Source of the DNA: Clostridiales bacterium
GTDB lineage: Bacteria; Bacillota; Clostridia; Oscillospirales; Ruminococcaceae
Length of the DNA stretch: 64,000 bases
Assembly (NCBI GenBank): GCA_019423685.1
Contig: JAHZAY010000013.1
Coordinates: 1 to 64,000, forward strand
Direction of reading: 5' to 3'
Positions 55,051-63,750 of this stretch are shown piece by piece (the stretch's first letter is position 1; every line of letters starts with the position of its first letter). Position numbers and translations under genes: made by a program. Below the pieces are notes generated by a model, which saw nothing but the letters and a program-made list of their open reading frames with translations, did not search any database and was not told the origin of the DNA.

Positions 55051-56247
55051 ATGCAATACGATTTTGAAACTGTAACACCCCGCTATAATATGGGCTCTTC
55101 CAAATGGAACGCCGTACAGGCCATCTATCCGGAAATGCCTGCTGACATCGTACCCTTCTCGGTAGCAGATATGGAGTTCCCCACCGCACCTGAAATTGCA
55201 CAGGGGCTCAAACACTTCATCGACACCTCGGTTCTCGGCTATGCCAATGCCACCGACAGCTTTAAAGAGGCCGTCTGCCATTGGATGAAGGTTCGCCACA
55301 ACTGGGATGCAAAACCCGAATGGATTCTGCCAAGTCACGGCTGCGTGGACGCCTTCTATGAGGCCATTCAGTGCTTCTCCAAGGAGGGTGACGGTGTGCT
55401 GCTGCTCACTCCAGTATACTACCCGATGTACAACGCCATCAAGGTCAACAACCGCAAGCTGGTGGATTGCCCGCTTGTGCCAAACGGCAAAACCTATGAC
55501 ATCAACTGGGCTGACTTTGAAGCGAAGATCAGCGACGAAAACACCAAGCTCTTTTTGATGTGCAGCCCGCACAATCCTTGTGGCCGCATCTGGAAAAAAG
55601 AGGAATTGGAGCGCATCGCCGAACTCTGCCAGCGCCACAATGTACTGGTAATCGATGACGAGATCCACAACGACCTCATCATGCCCGGCTATACCCACAC
55701 CGTCTACGCCACCATCTCCCCATACGCCGAGCAGCACTGCGTCGTGCTCACTGCCCCTTCTAAAACCTTCAACCTGGCTGGACTGCAAACCTCCAGCGTC
55801 TTTATCCCCAGCGATGAGCTGCGCGAGCAGTTCCTCGCCCACATGAAGACCCACTCTGGCAATCCAAAATGCAATATCCTCGGTTACGAGGCCTGCCGCA
55901 TCGCCTACAGCCAGTGCGGCGATTGGCTGGATGCCTGCATTGAGGTCATCAACCGCAACAAAGAGTTGGTCACCAGCTTTTTAGCGGAACATTTCCCACA
56001 GATCAAGGTCTGCGAGATGCAGGCCACCTACCTGCTCTGGATGGATTGGAACGGCCTCGGACTGCCCTATAAGGAGCTGGAGCGCATCAACCACTATGAG
56101 GCAAAACTGTTCTTCGATGAAGGGTATATCTTTGGCGCGCAGGGCGAAGGCTTTGAGCGCTGGAACCTTGCCTGCCCAACCCGCTACATCCAGCAGGCTT
56201 TGGAGCGCATGAAGGAAACTTACGCCAAATATGTGACCGTACAATAA
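55051..56247 (+). CDS. MalY/PatB-type PLP-dependent C-S lyase (aminotransferase class I/II fold)
   Basis: 398 residues, cytoplasmic. The PLP lysine is Lys238 in TAPSKTFNLAGLQ, and the N-terminal MGSSKWN, PFSVADMEF and LPSHGCVDAFYEAI segments are typical of the MalY/PatB cystathionine beta-lyase branch. It cleaves cystathionine or cysteine to pyruvate, ammonia and a thiol. Related enzymes also act on selenocysteine derivatives, which is untested here. The ATG follows TTGGAGGCTTTGGA. Divergent from its probable regulator. Followed by a terminator-like hairpin. Confidence 0.92.
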   Translation: MQYDFETVTPRYNMGSSKWNAVQAIYPEMPADIVPFSVADMEFPTAPEIAQGLKHFIDTSVLGYANATDSFKEAVCHWMKVRHNWDAKPEWILPSHGCVDAFYEAIQCFSKEGDGVLLLTPVYYPMYNAIKVNNRKLVDCPLVPNGKTYDINWADFEAKISDENTKLFLMCSPHNPCGRIWKKEELERIAELCQRHNVLVIDDEIHNDLIMPGYTHTVYATISPYAEQHCVVLTAPSKTFNLAGLQTSSVFIPSDELREQFLAHMKTHSGNPKCNILGYEACRIAYSQCGDWLDACIEVINRNKELVTSFLAEHFPQIKVCEMQATYLLWMDWNGLGLPYKELERINHYEAKLFFDEGYIFGAQGEGFERWNLACPTRYIQQALERMKETYAKYVTVQ

Positions 56248-56290
56248 AGAAACGGGAAAAGGCAATAAGCCGTTAGATACAAGATAAAGA

Positions 56291-56345
56291 CCCGCAGCAA
56301 GCAACTCCTCCTCTCTCTTTGTTGCTTTCTGTGGGCCTTTTCTTT
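56291..56345 (+). terminator. Terminator after the MalY-type gene
   Basis: CCCGCAGCAAGCAAC pairs with GTTGCTTTCTGTGGG with two imperfect positions, then a T-rich tail. Confidence 0.65.
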
Positions 56346-56408
56346 TCTGCGCTTTTTAAATTATCGTCCTTATTCGGTCGGTACAGAGCCGTTTACTGCA
56401 GGATCCCT

Positions 56409-57005
56409 TTACTCTCCAGCAGCCTGAGCGATCAATCGGTCGAGCGGTTGATCTGCCGCCAGCTCCCCCACGTTTTTTTGCAGCACTGCTGCGGCAATCA
56501 CATACGCTGCCAGCAGCGAACCCAACTGCGAAGCGTGCTCGCCGTCCGAGGCGTACAGTTCCTCCTGCGGGGCCAGTTTCGCAAAGCGCCACCAGATTTC
56601 TCCCACCGGCGCTAAGGCGCTGCCGGTCTGCTGTGCCAGTGCTCGATAGGGGGCGCTCATCTCGGGCTGTGCCTGCGCACCATCTCGCTTGGCAGTCCAG
56701 GTCATGTAGAGCACTGGACGTGCACCCGCTTGCCAAACCCAGTCGATCAGCTCCTTGCCCGCCTGTGCCATCACCGTCAGATCCCCCATAGGGTGTGCGG
56801 TGTGTTGCAGGACAACGGCATCATACTGGCCAAAGCGGATGTTAAAGCGCACCTCCGGCTGTTTGACGTGGTAGTCCCAACCCATGCCGCCATGGGCAAG
56901 CATGGTAACCTCGGTCTGCACCCCATTGCGGCGACAGATTTCGGCGAAGGTGTGCGGCATATCGTGAAAAAAGGTGTGGCTGTTGCCAATAAATAAGACG
57001 CGCAT
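56409..57005 (-). CDS. SGNH-hydrolase-like protein
   Basis: 198 residues with no signal peptide. The N-terminal FIGNSHTFFHDMP carries the block-I Ser (Ser9), and the C-terminal YASDGEHASQLGSLLAAYV carries the Asp-x-x-His pair, so the SGNH catalytic set is recognisable (Gly and Asn blocks lie in between). Family members are esterases, lipases or acetylhydrolases; the substrate is unknown. The ATG follows AAAGGAGGAACCATC. It is separated from the upstream lyase operon by a terminator. Confidence 0.8.
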   Translation of the reverse strand: MRVLFIGNSHTFFHDMPHTFAEICRRNGVQTEVTMLAHGGMGWDYHVKQPEVRFNIRFGQYDAVVLQHTAHPMGDLTVMAQAGKELIDWVWQAGARPVLYMTWTAKRDGAQAQPEMSAPYRALAQQTGSALAPVGEIWWRFAKLAPQEELYASDGEHASQLGSLLAAYVIAAAVLQKNVGELAADQPLDRLIAQAAGE

Positions 57006-57176
57006 GATGGTTCCTCCTTTTTCGCTGTCATCAGATTGTGTTTCCGAGCGCTGGGTAAAGCATCGATTGCTTTCCCCATTGAGAAAATATTTCCCGACGA
57101 TTTGCTATGCTCTCTTTCCTGTATGTAGAGCGCATCGCCCCATGCCGCCCTCTACAATAGAGCCGTTTCATTTTAT

Positions 57177-57212
57177 AAAAATAGACAAGGGCTCCCCCTT
57201 GTCTATTTTTTC
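57177..57212. terminator. Terminator of the M42/GNAT/lyase operon
   Basis: AAAAATAGACAAGGG pairs with CCCTTGTCTATTTTT, usable on the minus strand after the lyase gene. Confidence 0.85.
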
Positions 57213-57217
57213 CTGCG

Positions 57218-58486
57218 TTATAGCGCAATAATTCCCTTTTGCAGCATCGACTGGGCCGCCAGGAGGATGCCGACCTTTCCGGTCTGGTAGGTCAATCCGC
57301 CCTGCATCCAGACCGCGAACGGCTCGCGCAGCGGTGCGTCGGCCGACAGTTCGATCGAAGCGCCGTTGGTGAACGCTCCTGCCGCCATGATAACCTTGCT
57401 GTCATAACCAGGCATATCCCACGGCTCTGGGGTGACAAAGGAATCGACCGGCGCGCCCTTCTGCACACCCTCACAGAAAGCGATCAGCGCCTTTGGTTCC
57501 CGCAGGCAGATCGCCTGGATGATGTCGGCGCGGGGCTCACTGCTTTTCGGAGTGACTTCATATCCCAGCAGCTCACAGAGCGAAGCGGCAAACAGCGCCG
57601 TTTTGAGCGCAGAAGCTACTACCGTAGGGGCGAAGAACAGTCCCATAAAGAGCGAGCGGGTATTCCCCAGCGTACAGCCAATCTCCTTGCCTACGCCGGG
57701 CGCCGTCAAGCGTTGCGCGCACATATCCACATATTTTGCCTTGCCCGCGATGTAACCGCCGGTCGGCGCGATGCCGCCGCCTGGATTTTTTATCAGGGAG
57801 CCGACGATCAGATCTGCGCCCACCTGGGTAGGCTCACGCTCCTGTACAAATTCGCCGTAGCAGTTGTCCACCATCACGATGGCATCTGGATTGGACTGGC
57901 GCACCTTTTGTACAATCTTCTCGATGTCCTCGACAAAGAGCGAGGGCCGCAGCGAGTATCCGCGAGAACGCTGAATATAGGCCACCTTCGCGCCCTTGAC
58001 CGCTTCTGGGATGGCCTCATAGTCGACCGTTCCATCCGCGCGCAGGTCCAACTGCTCATACTGGATACCGAAATCTTTCAGCGAACCGCTGACCCCCTCC
58101 TTCTCCCCGATGCCGATGACGCCGTGCAGCGTATCGTAGGGCATGCCGGTGAGGCTGACCATCCGGTCTCCCGGACGCAGTACACCGAACAGCGCGACGG
58201 TGAGCGCGTGGGTGCCAGACATGAAGTTATAGCGGATCAGGGCGTCCTCACATCCAAAGATGTCCGCCAGTACTTCGTCCATCACTTCCCTGCCGCGATC
58301 TCCGTAACCGTACCCGGTAGAAGGGGTAAAGTGGGATTCGCTGACCCCATGTTTGATGAAGGCCGACAGCACCTTCTCGCTGTTGTACTGTGCAATGCGG
58401 TCAATCTGTGCAAACTGTTCGCGGGCCTTTTCTTCGGCCTGCACACCCAAAGCGCGCAGCTTTGGGTCGATGTCAAAAAACTCCAT
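57218..58486 (-). CDS. Methionine gamma-lyase-like PLP enzyme (aluminium-resistance protein family)
   Basis: 422 residues of the Met_gamma_lyase/Alr family of fold-type I PLP enzymes. TPSTGYGYGDRGREVMDEV (near 55-73), YNFMSGTHALTVALFG, MVDNCYGEF and SLIKNPGGGIAPTGGYI are typical, with the PLP lysine in the last motif. The family was named for aluminium resistance; biochemical role is thought to be C-S bond cleavage or amino-acid metabolism. The start at 58486 follows AAAGGAGATTTTATACCA. Last gene of a four-gene operon with a GNAT and two M42 peptidases. Confidence 0.9.
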   Translation of the reverse strand: MEFFDIDPKLRALGVQAEEKAREQFAQIDRIAQYNSEKVLSAFIKHGVSESHFTPSTGYGYGDRGREVMDEVLADIFGCEDALIRYNFMSGTHALTVALFGVLRPGDRMVSLTGMPYDTLHGVIGIGEKEGVSGSLKDFGIQYEQLDLRADGTVDYEAIPEAVKGAKVAYIQRSRGYSLRPSLFVEDIEKIVQKVRQSNPDAIVMVDNCYGEFVQEREPTQVGADLIVGSLIKNPGGGIAPTGGYIAGKAKYVDMCAQRLTAPGVGKEIGCTLGNTRSLFMGLFFAPTVVASALKTALFAASLCELLGYEVTPKSSEPRADIIQAICLREPKALIAFCEGVQKGAPVDSFVTPEPWDMPGYDSKVIMAAGAFTNGASIELSADAPLREPFAVWMQGGLTYQTGKVGILLAAQSMLQKGIIAL

Positions 58487-58517
58487 TGGTATAAAATCTC
58501 CTTTGTAGATGATCGAG

Positions 58518-59366
58518 CTACTCTTGCTGCTCCCTTGCGGGAACCCCCAGCTCCAAACGCTTCCAGCTAGCCTGGGTCTCAAAGCCAAGCTTCTGATAAT
58601 ATCCCTCCAGATGGGGCTGTGCACAATCGAGCACCGGCGTTTTGCCCTGCCAAAAGGCTTCCAGGCACAGGCGGTTCACAATCTGAGAGGCAAGTCCCTG
58701 CCCGCAGTGATCCGGGCGGGTACACAGATTAAAGATTAGCCCCGTTTCTCCCTGTGCAGGCAACAGGATACCTCCACAGGAAATCGGACGGTTTTCCTGC
58801 TCGTCGCGTACCTCGAAAAACAGCGCTCCGCCCCGCTGCATGAAGGCCATCCGTGCGGTATAATCATCGCGGCTGACCTGCTGTTGCAGGTCCTCTTTCT
58901 GGGAGGAAAGCAGGTCATAAAGATCCCACAAACTTTTGCAGGGCACTACCCGGCTTCCGGTGATATCTCCCGGCATCCGGTCGCAGACCATCCGCGGTCC
59001 CTTGTGCACTCGCGGTTCCTCGTCTGGGAAAAAGCGCCTGCAATATTCGTCGATGATCTCCTCCCGGGCCGTCAAGCTTCCCCGCGGCTGTAGCTGCAAA
59101 AAGTTGTGGAGTTCCTCCCAGCGGGTGGGCGAACGGGGCGCCCCAACTAAGCGATAGCTTGTCCCCATCCGGCACAACAGGTACTGTGCGTTCTTCTTTT
59201 GGGTTTCTGATTCCCCAATCCACAGGTCACAGTACCGCCAGTCCACGCCGCTCTTGTCCGCACAGCGAGAAGTGTAGGCCGCAAGCACTTCGGTGCCGTC
59301 CCAGACATCCCGGCGGCACAGGGAAAGCACCTTTGCGCTGTCCTGTGGAGTCACCAGACGAATCAT
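58518..59366 (-). CDS. GNAT-domain acetyltransferase
   Basis: 282 residues. The C-terminal half (about 145-280) is a GNAT domain with the acetyl-CoA loop RPDHCGQGLASQIVNRLCLEA and CAQPHLEGYYQKLGF. The N-terminal half (about 1-140) is not recognised but is common in Clostridia GNATs of this length. The ATG at 59366 follows AAGGAGGAGAGAGG. It lies 43 bases after the M42 gene at 59410 and 31 bases before the lyase gene; co-transcribed. Substrate unknown. Confidence 0.85.
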   Translation of the reverse strand: MIRLVTPQDSAKVLSLCRRDVWDGTEVLAAYTSRCADKSGVDWRYCDLWIGESETQKKNAQYLLCRMGTSYRLVGAPRSPTRWEELHNFLQLQPRGSLTAREEIIDEYCRRFFPDEEPRVHKGPRMVCDRMPGDITGSRVVPCKSLWDLYDLLSSQKEDLQQQVSRDDYTARMAFMQRGGALFFEVRDEQENRPISCGGILLPAQGETGLIFNLCTRPDHCGQGLASQIVNRLCLEAFWQGKTPVLDCAQPHLEGYYQKLGFETQASWKRLELGVPAREQQE

Positions 59367-59409
59367 CCTCTCTCCTCCTTGCAATCAAAATTTTACCTGC
59401 CCGCTGAAT

Positions 59410-60438
59410 TTACAGCGCAGCAAAACTGCCGGCCAACGCCTCCAACAGCTTTTCTGCCGGGTCCATGTCCTGCAGATCCATCACCGCCATCGGCGAATGG
59501 ACATAGCGCACCGGCACAGCTACCGTCATAATGCGGCAGCCCGCTCCCGCTTTGGACATCCCCGCAGTGTCGTTTGCACCGACAATCTGATTTTTTATCT
59601 GGCAGGCGATGTTCTGTTCGCGGCAAATCTGCTGAGCTTTGTGTACCAGTTCCCGGTCCATGATGGCGCCTTTATCTTTAAAGCTGAGCACTACGCCCTT
59701 GCCCAAAGCGCAAACCTGCTTTGCAGCAGAAATGCCCGGCACATCTGCCGCACTGTGGCTTTCCACTGCAATGGCGATGTCCGGCTGAACGGCAAAGGCT
59801 ACGGCTCCGGCCGCCCCGCCGATCTCCTCCTGTGCAGAAAAGACGGCGACAATGTCATAGGGCAGCTGCTTGTGCAGCAATTCCAACAACAGCACGCAGC
59901 CCGAACGGTCATCGAGCGCCTTGGAGGCGACACGGCTGCCATTCAACTGATAAAATTCGGTTCTAAATGTCGCAAAGTCACCCAGTGAGACGACCTTTTC
60001 GGCCTCTTCCCGGCTCTTTGCCCCGATGTCGATGTATAGCTGCTCATAGCTCTGTACGGCTTCCCGGTCAGCAGGGCTTTGCAGATGAATCGGCTTTGCT
60101 CCAACTACACCCGGCACTCCGCTTTCCAAACGAACCTGTTTGCCGATGACCACGCGGGTATCCACTCCACCCACACCGTCAAAGCGCAGCAGTCCGCTCT
60201 CCTCAATGTAGGTGATAATAAATCCAACCTCGTCCATGTGGGCGGCAAAGAGCACCTTTTTGTTTGGGGCCTGCTTGCCCTTTTTTTCACAGATCAAGTT
60301 TCCGCGCGCGTCGCGCCAATGTGTGCAGTCCTGCGGCAGATGGGCCACGATCCAGTCGGCGACCTTATCTTCCCCACCGGATACGCCGTCGATCTGGCAG
60401 AGTTCCTTTAGCCATGTAAGCTGTCTTGTCTGTTCCAT
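59410..60438 (-). CDS. M42-family metallo-aminopeptidase (second copy)
   Basis: 342 residues of the M42 glutamyl-aminopeptidase/endoglucanase family, a co-catalytic two-metal enzyme that forms large tetrahedral complexes. VLFAAHMDEVGFIITYI carries the first metal His, KALDDRSGC the bridging Asp, and AVFSAQEEIGG the catalytic Glu and its neighbour. The ATG follows TAGGAGGAATACAGG. It is 12 bases after the paralogous M42 gene at 60451; both are complete, so they probably form heteromers or have different peptide preferences. Confidence 0.93.
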   Translation of the reverse strand: MEQTRQLTWLKELCQIDGVSGGEDKVADWIVAHLPQDCTHWRDARGNLICEKKGKQAPNKKVLFAAHMDEVGFIITYIEESGLLRFDGVGGVDTRVVIGKQVRLESGVPGVVGAKPIHLQSPADREAVQSYEQLYIDIGAKSREEAEKVVSLGDFATFRTEFYQLNGSRVASKALDDRSGCVLLLELLHKQLPYDIVAVFSAQEEIGGAAGAVAFAVQPDIAIAVESHSAADVPGISAAKQVCALGKGVVLSFKDKGAIMDRELVHKAQQICREQNIACQIKNQIVGANDTAGMSKAGAGCRIMTVAVPVRYVHSPMAVMDLQDMDPAEKLLEALAGSFAAL

Positions 60439-60450
60439 CCTGTATTCCTC

Positions 60451-61488
60451 CTATCTGCCGATTCTCTGTGCATAGGCTGCCAGCAGCCGCGCCGTGTTCT
60501 CCACATCCTGCGGGTCGATGACCTCGATCGGGGTGTGCATATAGCGCAGCGGGATCGAGACGCAGCAGCTCTCCACTCCTGCGCGGGTCTTGACGATCGA
60601 GTCCGCATTGGTGCCGGTTCCTCTGCCGGAAAGCACCTCGGTCTGGAATGCAATGCCCGCTTCCTCTGCAGCGGCCATGATTTCACGGGACATGCGGCGG
60701 CTGAGCAGCGAACCGATCCCCACCGCTGGTCCTTTTCCAACCTGTGCCACATGTTTGTCCGCAATTTCCGGGGTGGAGCCGAAGGTGACGTCCACCGCGA
60801 TCGCCTGGGTGGGCTCGATGGCATAGGAAGCAGTCAGCGCACCCAGGCCACCGGTTTCCTCCTGAGAGCTGAGCAAAACGGTCAGTCCCATTGGCTCCAG
60901 GTGATGTTCTCTCCAATAGTTTTTAATCTGCTGGGCCGCCTGAATGACCGCGACACAGCAGCAGCGGTCGTCGAAAGCTTTGCTGGAAACCAGTCCGTTC
61001 ATCAGCTGTGTGAACGGCCCTACAAAGCTAACTGTCGCACCCAGATCAATCTTTTGGCGCGCCTCTTCGGTGTCCATGCCCACATCAATCCAAATCTCGT
61101 CGATGGTGGGGTTCTTTTTTTCTCCCTTTTGGATGTGGGGTGGCTCACTGCCGATAACGCCGGGGATGTCGCCGCTGTGCGCATGGATGACAACTGAAGA
61201 ACCCATAACTAGCCGCCGGTCAACGCCGCCAGCCTGTCCCACTCTAATAAAGCCGCCCTCTTCAATGTGGGTGACAATTAAACCGATCTCGTCGATGTGG
61301 GCGTCGAGCAGCAGGTGCGGCCGTCCCTGCTGTGGGGGCATCACCTGACAGATCAGGCTTTTGTGGACGGTGCGCTCACAGTGTCCCAAATCGGAGCAGA
61401 TTTTCTCTGCCACCTCCAGTGCCCGGTCCTCTGCACCGGAAACGCCATCTACCTGGCAAAGAGACTGTAACATCTCGATTGTTTGCAT
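60451..61488 (-). CDS. M42-family metallo-aminopeptidase (first copy)
   Basis: 345 residues. LLDAHIDEIGLIVTHIE (metal His and Asp), KAFDDRCCCVAV (bridging Asp) and TVLLSSQEETGGLGALTA (catalytic Glu) are all present. The start at 61488 follows GAAGGGAAGTGTTTTT and gives MQTIEMLQSLCQVDGVSGAED, which matches the N terminus of the second copy; longer in-frame codons upstream to 61920 overlap the divergent promoter space. First gene of the operon. Together with PepF it supports peptide use. Confidence 0.92.
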   Translation of the reverse strand: MQTIEMLQSLCQVDGVSGAEDRALEVAEKICSDLGHCERTVHKSLICQVMPPQQGRPHLLLDAHIDEIGLIVTHIEEGGFIRVGQAGGVDRRLVMGSSVVIHAHSGDIPGVIGSEPPHIQKGEKKNPTIDEIWIDVGMDTEEARQKIDLGATVSFVGPFTQLMNGLVSSKAFDDRCCCVAVIQAAQQIKNYWREHHLEPMGLTVLLSSQEETGGLGALTASYAIEPTQAIAVDVTFGSTPEIADKHVAQVGKGPAVGIGSLLSRRMSREIMAAAEEAGIAFQTEVLSGRGTGTNADSIVKTRAGVESCCVSIPLRYMHTPIEVIDPQDVENTARLLAAYAQRIGR

Positions 61489-61704
61489 AAAAACACTTCC
61501 CTTCGGTGATTGGGAACTTTCTCCCGTATCTTTTATTCTATCACAATTTCCAAGAGTTTTCATCGGTTTTGACAAGGTTTTTTGTGCTACAGCCGTACTT
61601 TTTCGGTGAAGTTTTTCCAGCTCTGTGCAATAATTCGGGCAACAAAAGCCACTCTTATGAAAAAGAAGGCACGATCCCTCTAAAGAAAAAAAGGATGTGA
61701 GCGT

Positions 61705-62511
61705 ATGAATGCTGTCAAAACAAAAGTGGCTGCCCTGCTGTTGAGCGCGGCGCTGATGATCAGTCTTGGCGCCTGCCAAAACCGGGAACAAAGTTCTGCG
61801 GATAACCCCCAGGCAAACTCCGGGCAAAGCAGCCAGACAGATAACGAGGTAGTCGAAGAGATTCAACCGGATCAAGAGGACACCGAACAGTCCGACACAG
61901 CTTCCGGCAGCGACGGCCAAACCGCCGGCAGTTCTTCGGACACAACCGGTGAAACTGCAGACAATGCCGCCGATTCTACCCCCTCGTCAGAAGAAACTTC
62001 CGGTTCCTCCCCCAGCTCCCAAACAGAGCAGGGTACACAGATTGACCCAAATGGGCAGACTATGCAGCCCGCACAAGGACAGACTGCAACACTGTACATC
62101 GGGCGCAGCGATACCGGCTTTACCGAATACCCTGTAGAATATACCGGAACGCTGACACCGGAGTGGCTGATCGAACAGATCGCTTCGTTGACCGGATGGA
62201 ACCTGGATCTCGCCGACAGCGTAAGCAGCGGCAAAGGTGGGATGACGGTCGACTTTGCTGCAACCAGCTCGATTGTCACCGGACCGCCGGAACCGCAGAA
62301 AGACGATTTCTTTGTCTACGACTCCATCGAACTGGTACAGACCATTCTGGACTCGATCCAACACACCTTGCAGTACAACTTTGTGGACCCCGAACTCGGT
62401 GATCCAAACAATCTGGACGTCTATTTCTGTCTGGAGGGCGGCGACATCACCTTGGCGGATGGGCCGTATGTCCCACACGATCTTCCCTATTCGGGATTAA
62501 AAATGCAATAA
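61705..62511 (+). CDS. Lipoprotein with an acidic linker and a GerMN-like C-terminal domain
   Basis: 268 residues. A lipoprotein signal (1-24, LGACQ lipobox) is followed by a long Ser/Glu/Gln/Thr-rich linker (about 25-125) and a globular domain (about 128-268) beginning TATLYIGRSDTGFTEYPV. That beginning, the length and the WLIEQIASLTGWN segment recall the GerMN domain, but the match is weak. It should be anchored on the outer face of the membrane. The ATG follows AAGGATGTGAGCGT. Divergent from the M42 operon and convergent with the deacetylase. Confidence 0.65.
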   Translation: MNAVKTKVAALLLSAALMISLGACQNREQSSADNPQANSGQSSQTDNEVVEEIQPDQEDTEQSDTASGSDGQTAGSSSDTTGETADNAADSTPSSEETSGSSPSSQTEQGTQIDPNGQTMQPAQGQTATLYIGRSDTGFTEYPVEYTGTLTPEWLIEQIASLTGWNLDLADSVSSGKGGMTVDFAATSSIVTGPPEPQKDDFFVYDSIELVQTILDSIQHTLQYNFVDPELGDPNNLDVYFCLEGGDITLADGPYVPHDLPYSGLKMQ

Positions 62512-62543
62512 AAAAAGTCCACCCCGCGGGGTGGACTTTTTTT
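62510..62543. terminator. Bidirectional terminator
   Basis: AAAAGTCCACCCC and GGGGTGGACTTTT form a stem with A- and T-rich outer flanks. Confidence 0.9.
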
Positions 62544-63546
62544 ATTGATAGGCACAGAAGGTATACCCCTGCCTGCGCAGGTCGTCGATGACCTGTCCCA
62601 AAATCTGGGCATTGGTCTGTGAAACGGCGTGCAGCAGATAAATTGCGCCCGGATGGCACTTGCTTTCGATGGTGGTAATGGCCTCCTGCGGGTCGGGCTG
62701 ATCGTCCACCAACCAGTCTCGATAAGCAAAGCTCCAGAACACGCTTCGATACCCCAGATCCTGCACTACCTTCAGATCCGCTTCGGAAAATTCGCCCATC
62801 GGGAAGCGGAACAGGCTCATCTCGTACCCAAAGTTTTCCTTCATATAGTTGTGCAGCCCGATGATCTCCTGTTGGCACTCCTCAAAAGAAATCTCCGGGA
62901 AGGAGGGGTGGGTTACGCTGTGGTTGCCCACGATATGTCCCTCGTCGATCATTCGCTGTACCAGTTCCGGCTCCGATTCGACATACGGTTGGGTGACGAA
63001 AAAGACTGCCTGCACATTCTTTTCCTTTAGTGTGTCCAAAATGTCTGCGGTGTACCCGTTTTCATAGCCTTCGTCAAAGGTCAGATAGATCTGTGTGGTG
63101 TCCTCGCGAATAAAGTCCGCCGCATACTGCCCGTATTTTTCCTGATAGAGGGTCGCGCCGTTGGGGCGGTTTTCGGCATCCACCGGTCCTCCCGGCCCCC
63201 ATCCCAGTTTCTGGGTATCTAACCCCTGCGTGCTGGTCTGGGTCGACGACTCCTCCAGGGCGGTTTCGTCTGGCTGCTCCTGTTGCTCCTGCTCATCCTG
63301 TGGCGCTGCCAATTGCTCGTCGCTCAGCTCCACCTTCGCGGAGGCCTCGTCCTCCTGCTGCGGCTGTTCATCCGGCGTTTGCTCCTCTTGCGGCTCTTCC
63401 TGCTGCTGTGAGGCGCCCGGCGATTCCGGCAGTGCCTCCTTGCCCTTTTCTGCAGCCGGGCGCTCGCATCCTGCCACCGACACCAGCATTGCCAGCGCCA
63501 ACACCACCGCAAAGAATCTGCGCGTATAGCTTGTATATCGTTTCAT
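62542..63546 (-). CDS. PdaA-type polysaccharide deacetylase, lipoprotein
   Basis: 334 residues. A lipobox (VSVAGC, about residue 26-27) is followed by a Gln/Glu-rich linker and a C-terminal NodB domain (about 150-330). IYLTFDEGYENGYTADIL (the DE in place of DD, typical of PdaA), GNHSVTHPSF (metal His residues) and FRFPMGEFS are the catalytic motifs. PdaA-like enzymes deacetylate muramic acid residues of peptidoglycan, for example in spore cortex. The ATG at 63546 follows AGGTGGAGAAG; in-frame codons to 63639 are upstream. Confidence 0.9.
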   Translation of the reverse strand: MKRYTSYTRRFFAVVLALAMLVSVAGCERPAAEKGKEALPESPGASQQQEEPQEEQTPDEQPQQEDEASAKVELSDEQLAAPQDEQEQQEQPDETALEESSTQTSTQGLDTQKLGWGPGGPVDAENRPNGATLYQEKYGQYAADFIREDTTQIYLTFDEGYENGYTADILDTLKEKNVQAVFFVTQPYVESEPELVQRMIDEGHIVGNHSVTHPSFPEISFEECQQEIIGLHNYMKENFGYEMSLFRFPMGEFSEADLKVVQDLGYRSVFWSFAYRDWLVDDQPDPQEAITTIESKCHPGAIYLLHAVSQTNAQILGQVIDDLRRQGYTFCAYQ

Positions 63547-63750
63547 CTTCTCTCCACCTTTCTGCCAAAAATCCCGACGCACCATTTTTGTTCGGTTTTT
63601 GTTATCTTGCGCTGCTTTGCGGCAAATCATGCACAGCACTTCTTTTTTCCATTATAAACGACATCTATCATAAAAAGCAATCCTGAGGGCAAAATAGAAG
63701 GTAGATTCATAAATTTTTTACAGCCATGCAGCTGGAAAGGAACGATTCGG

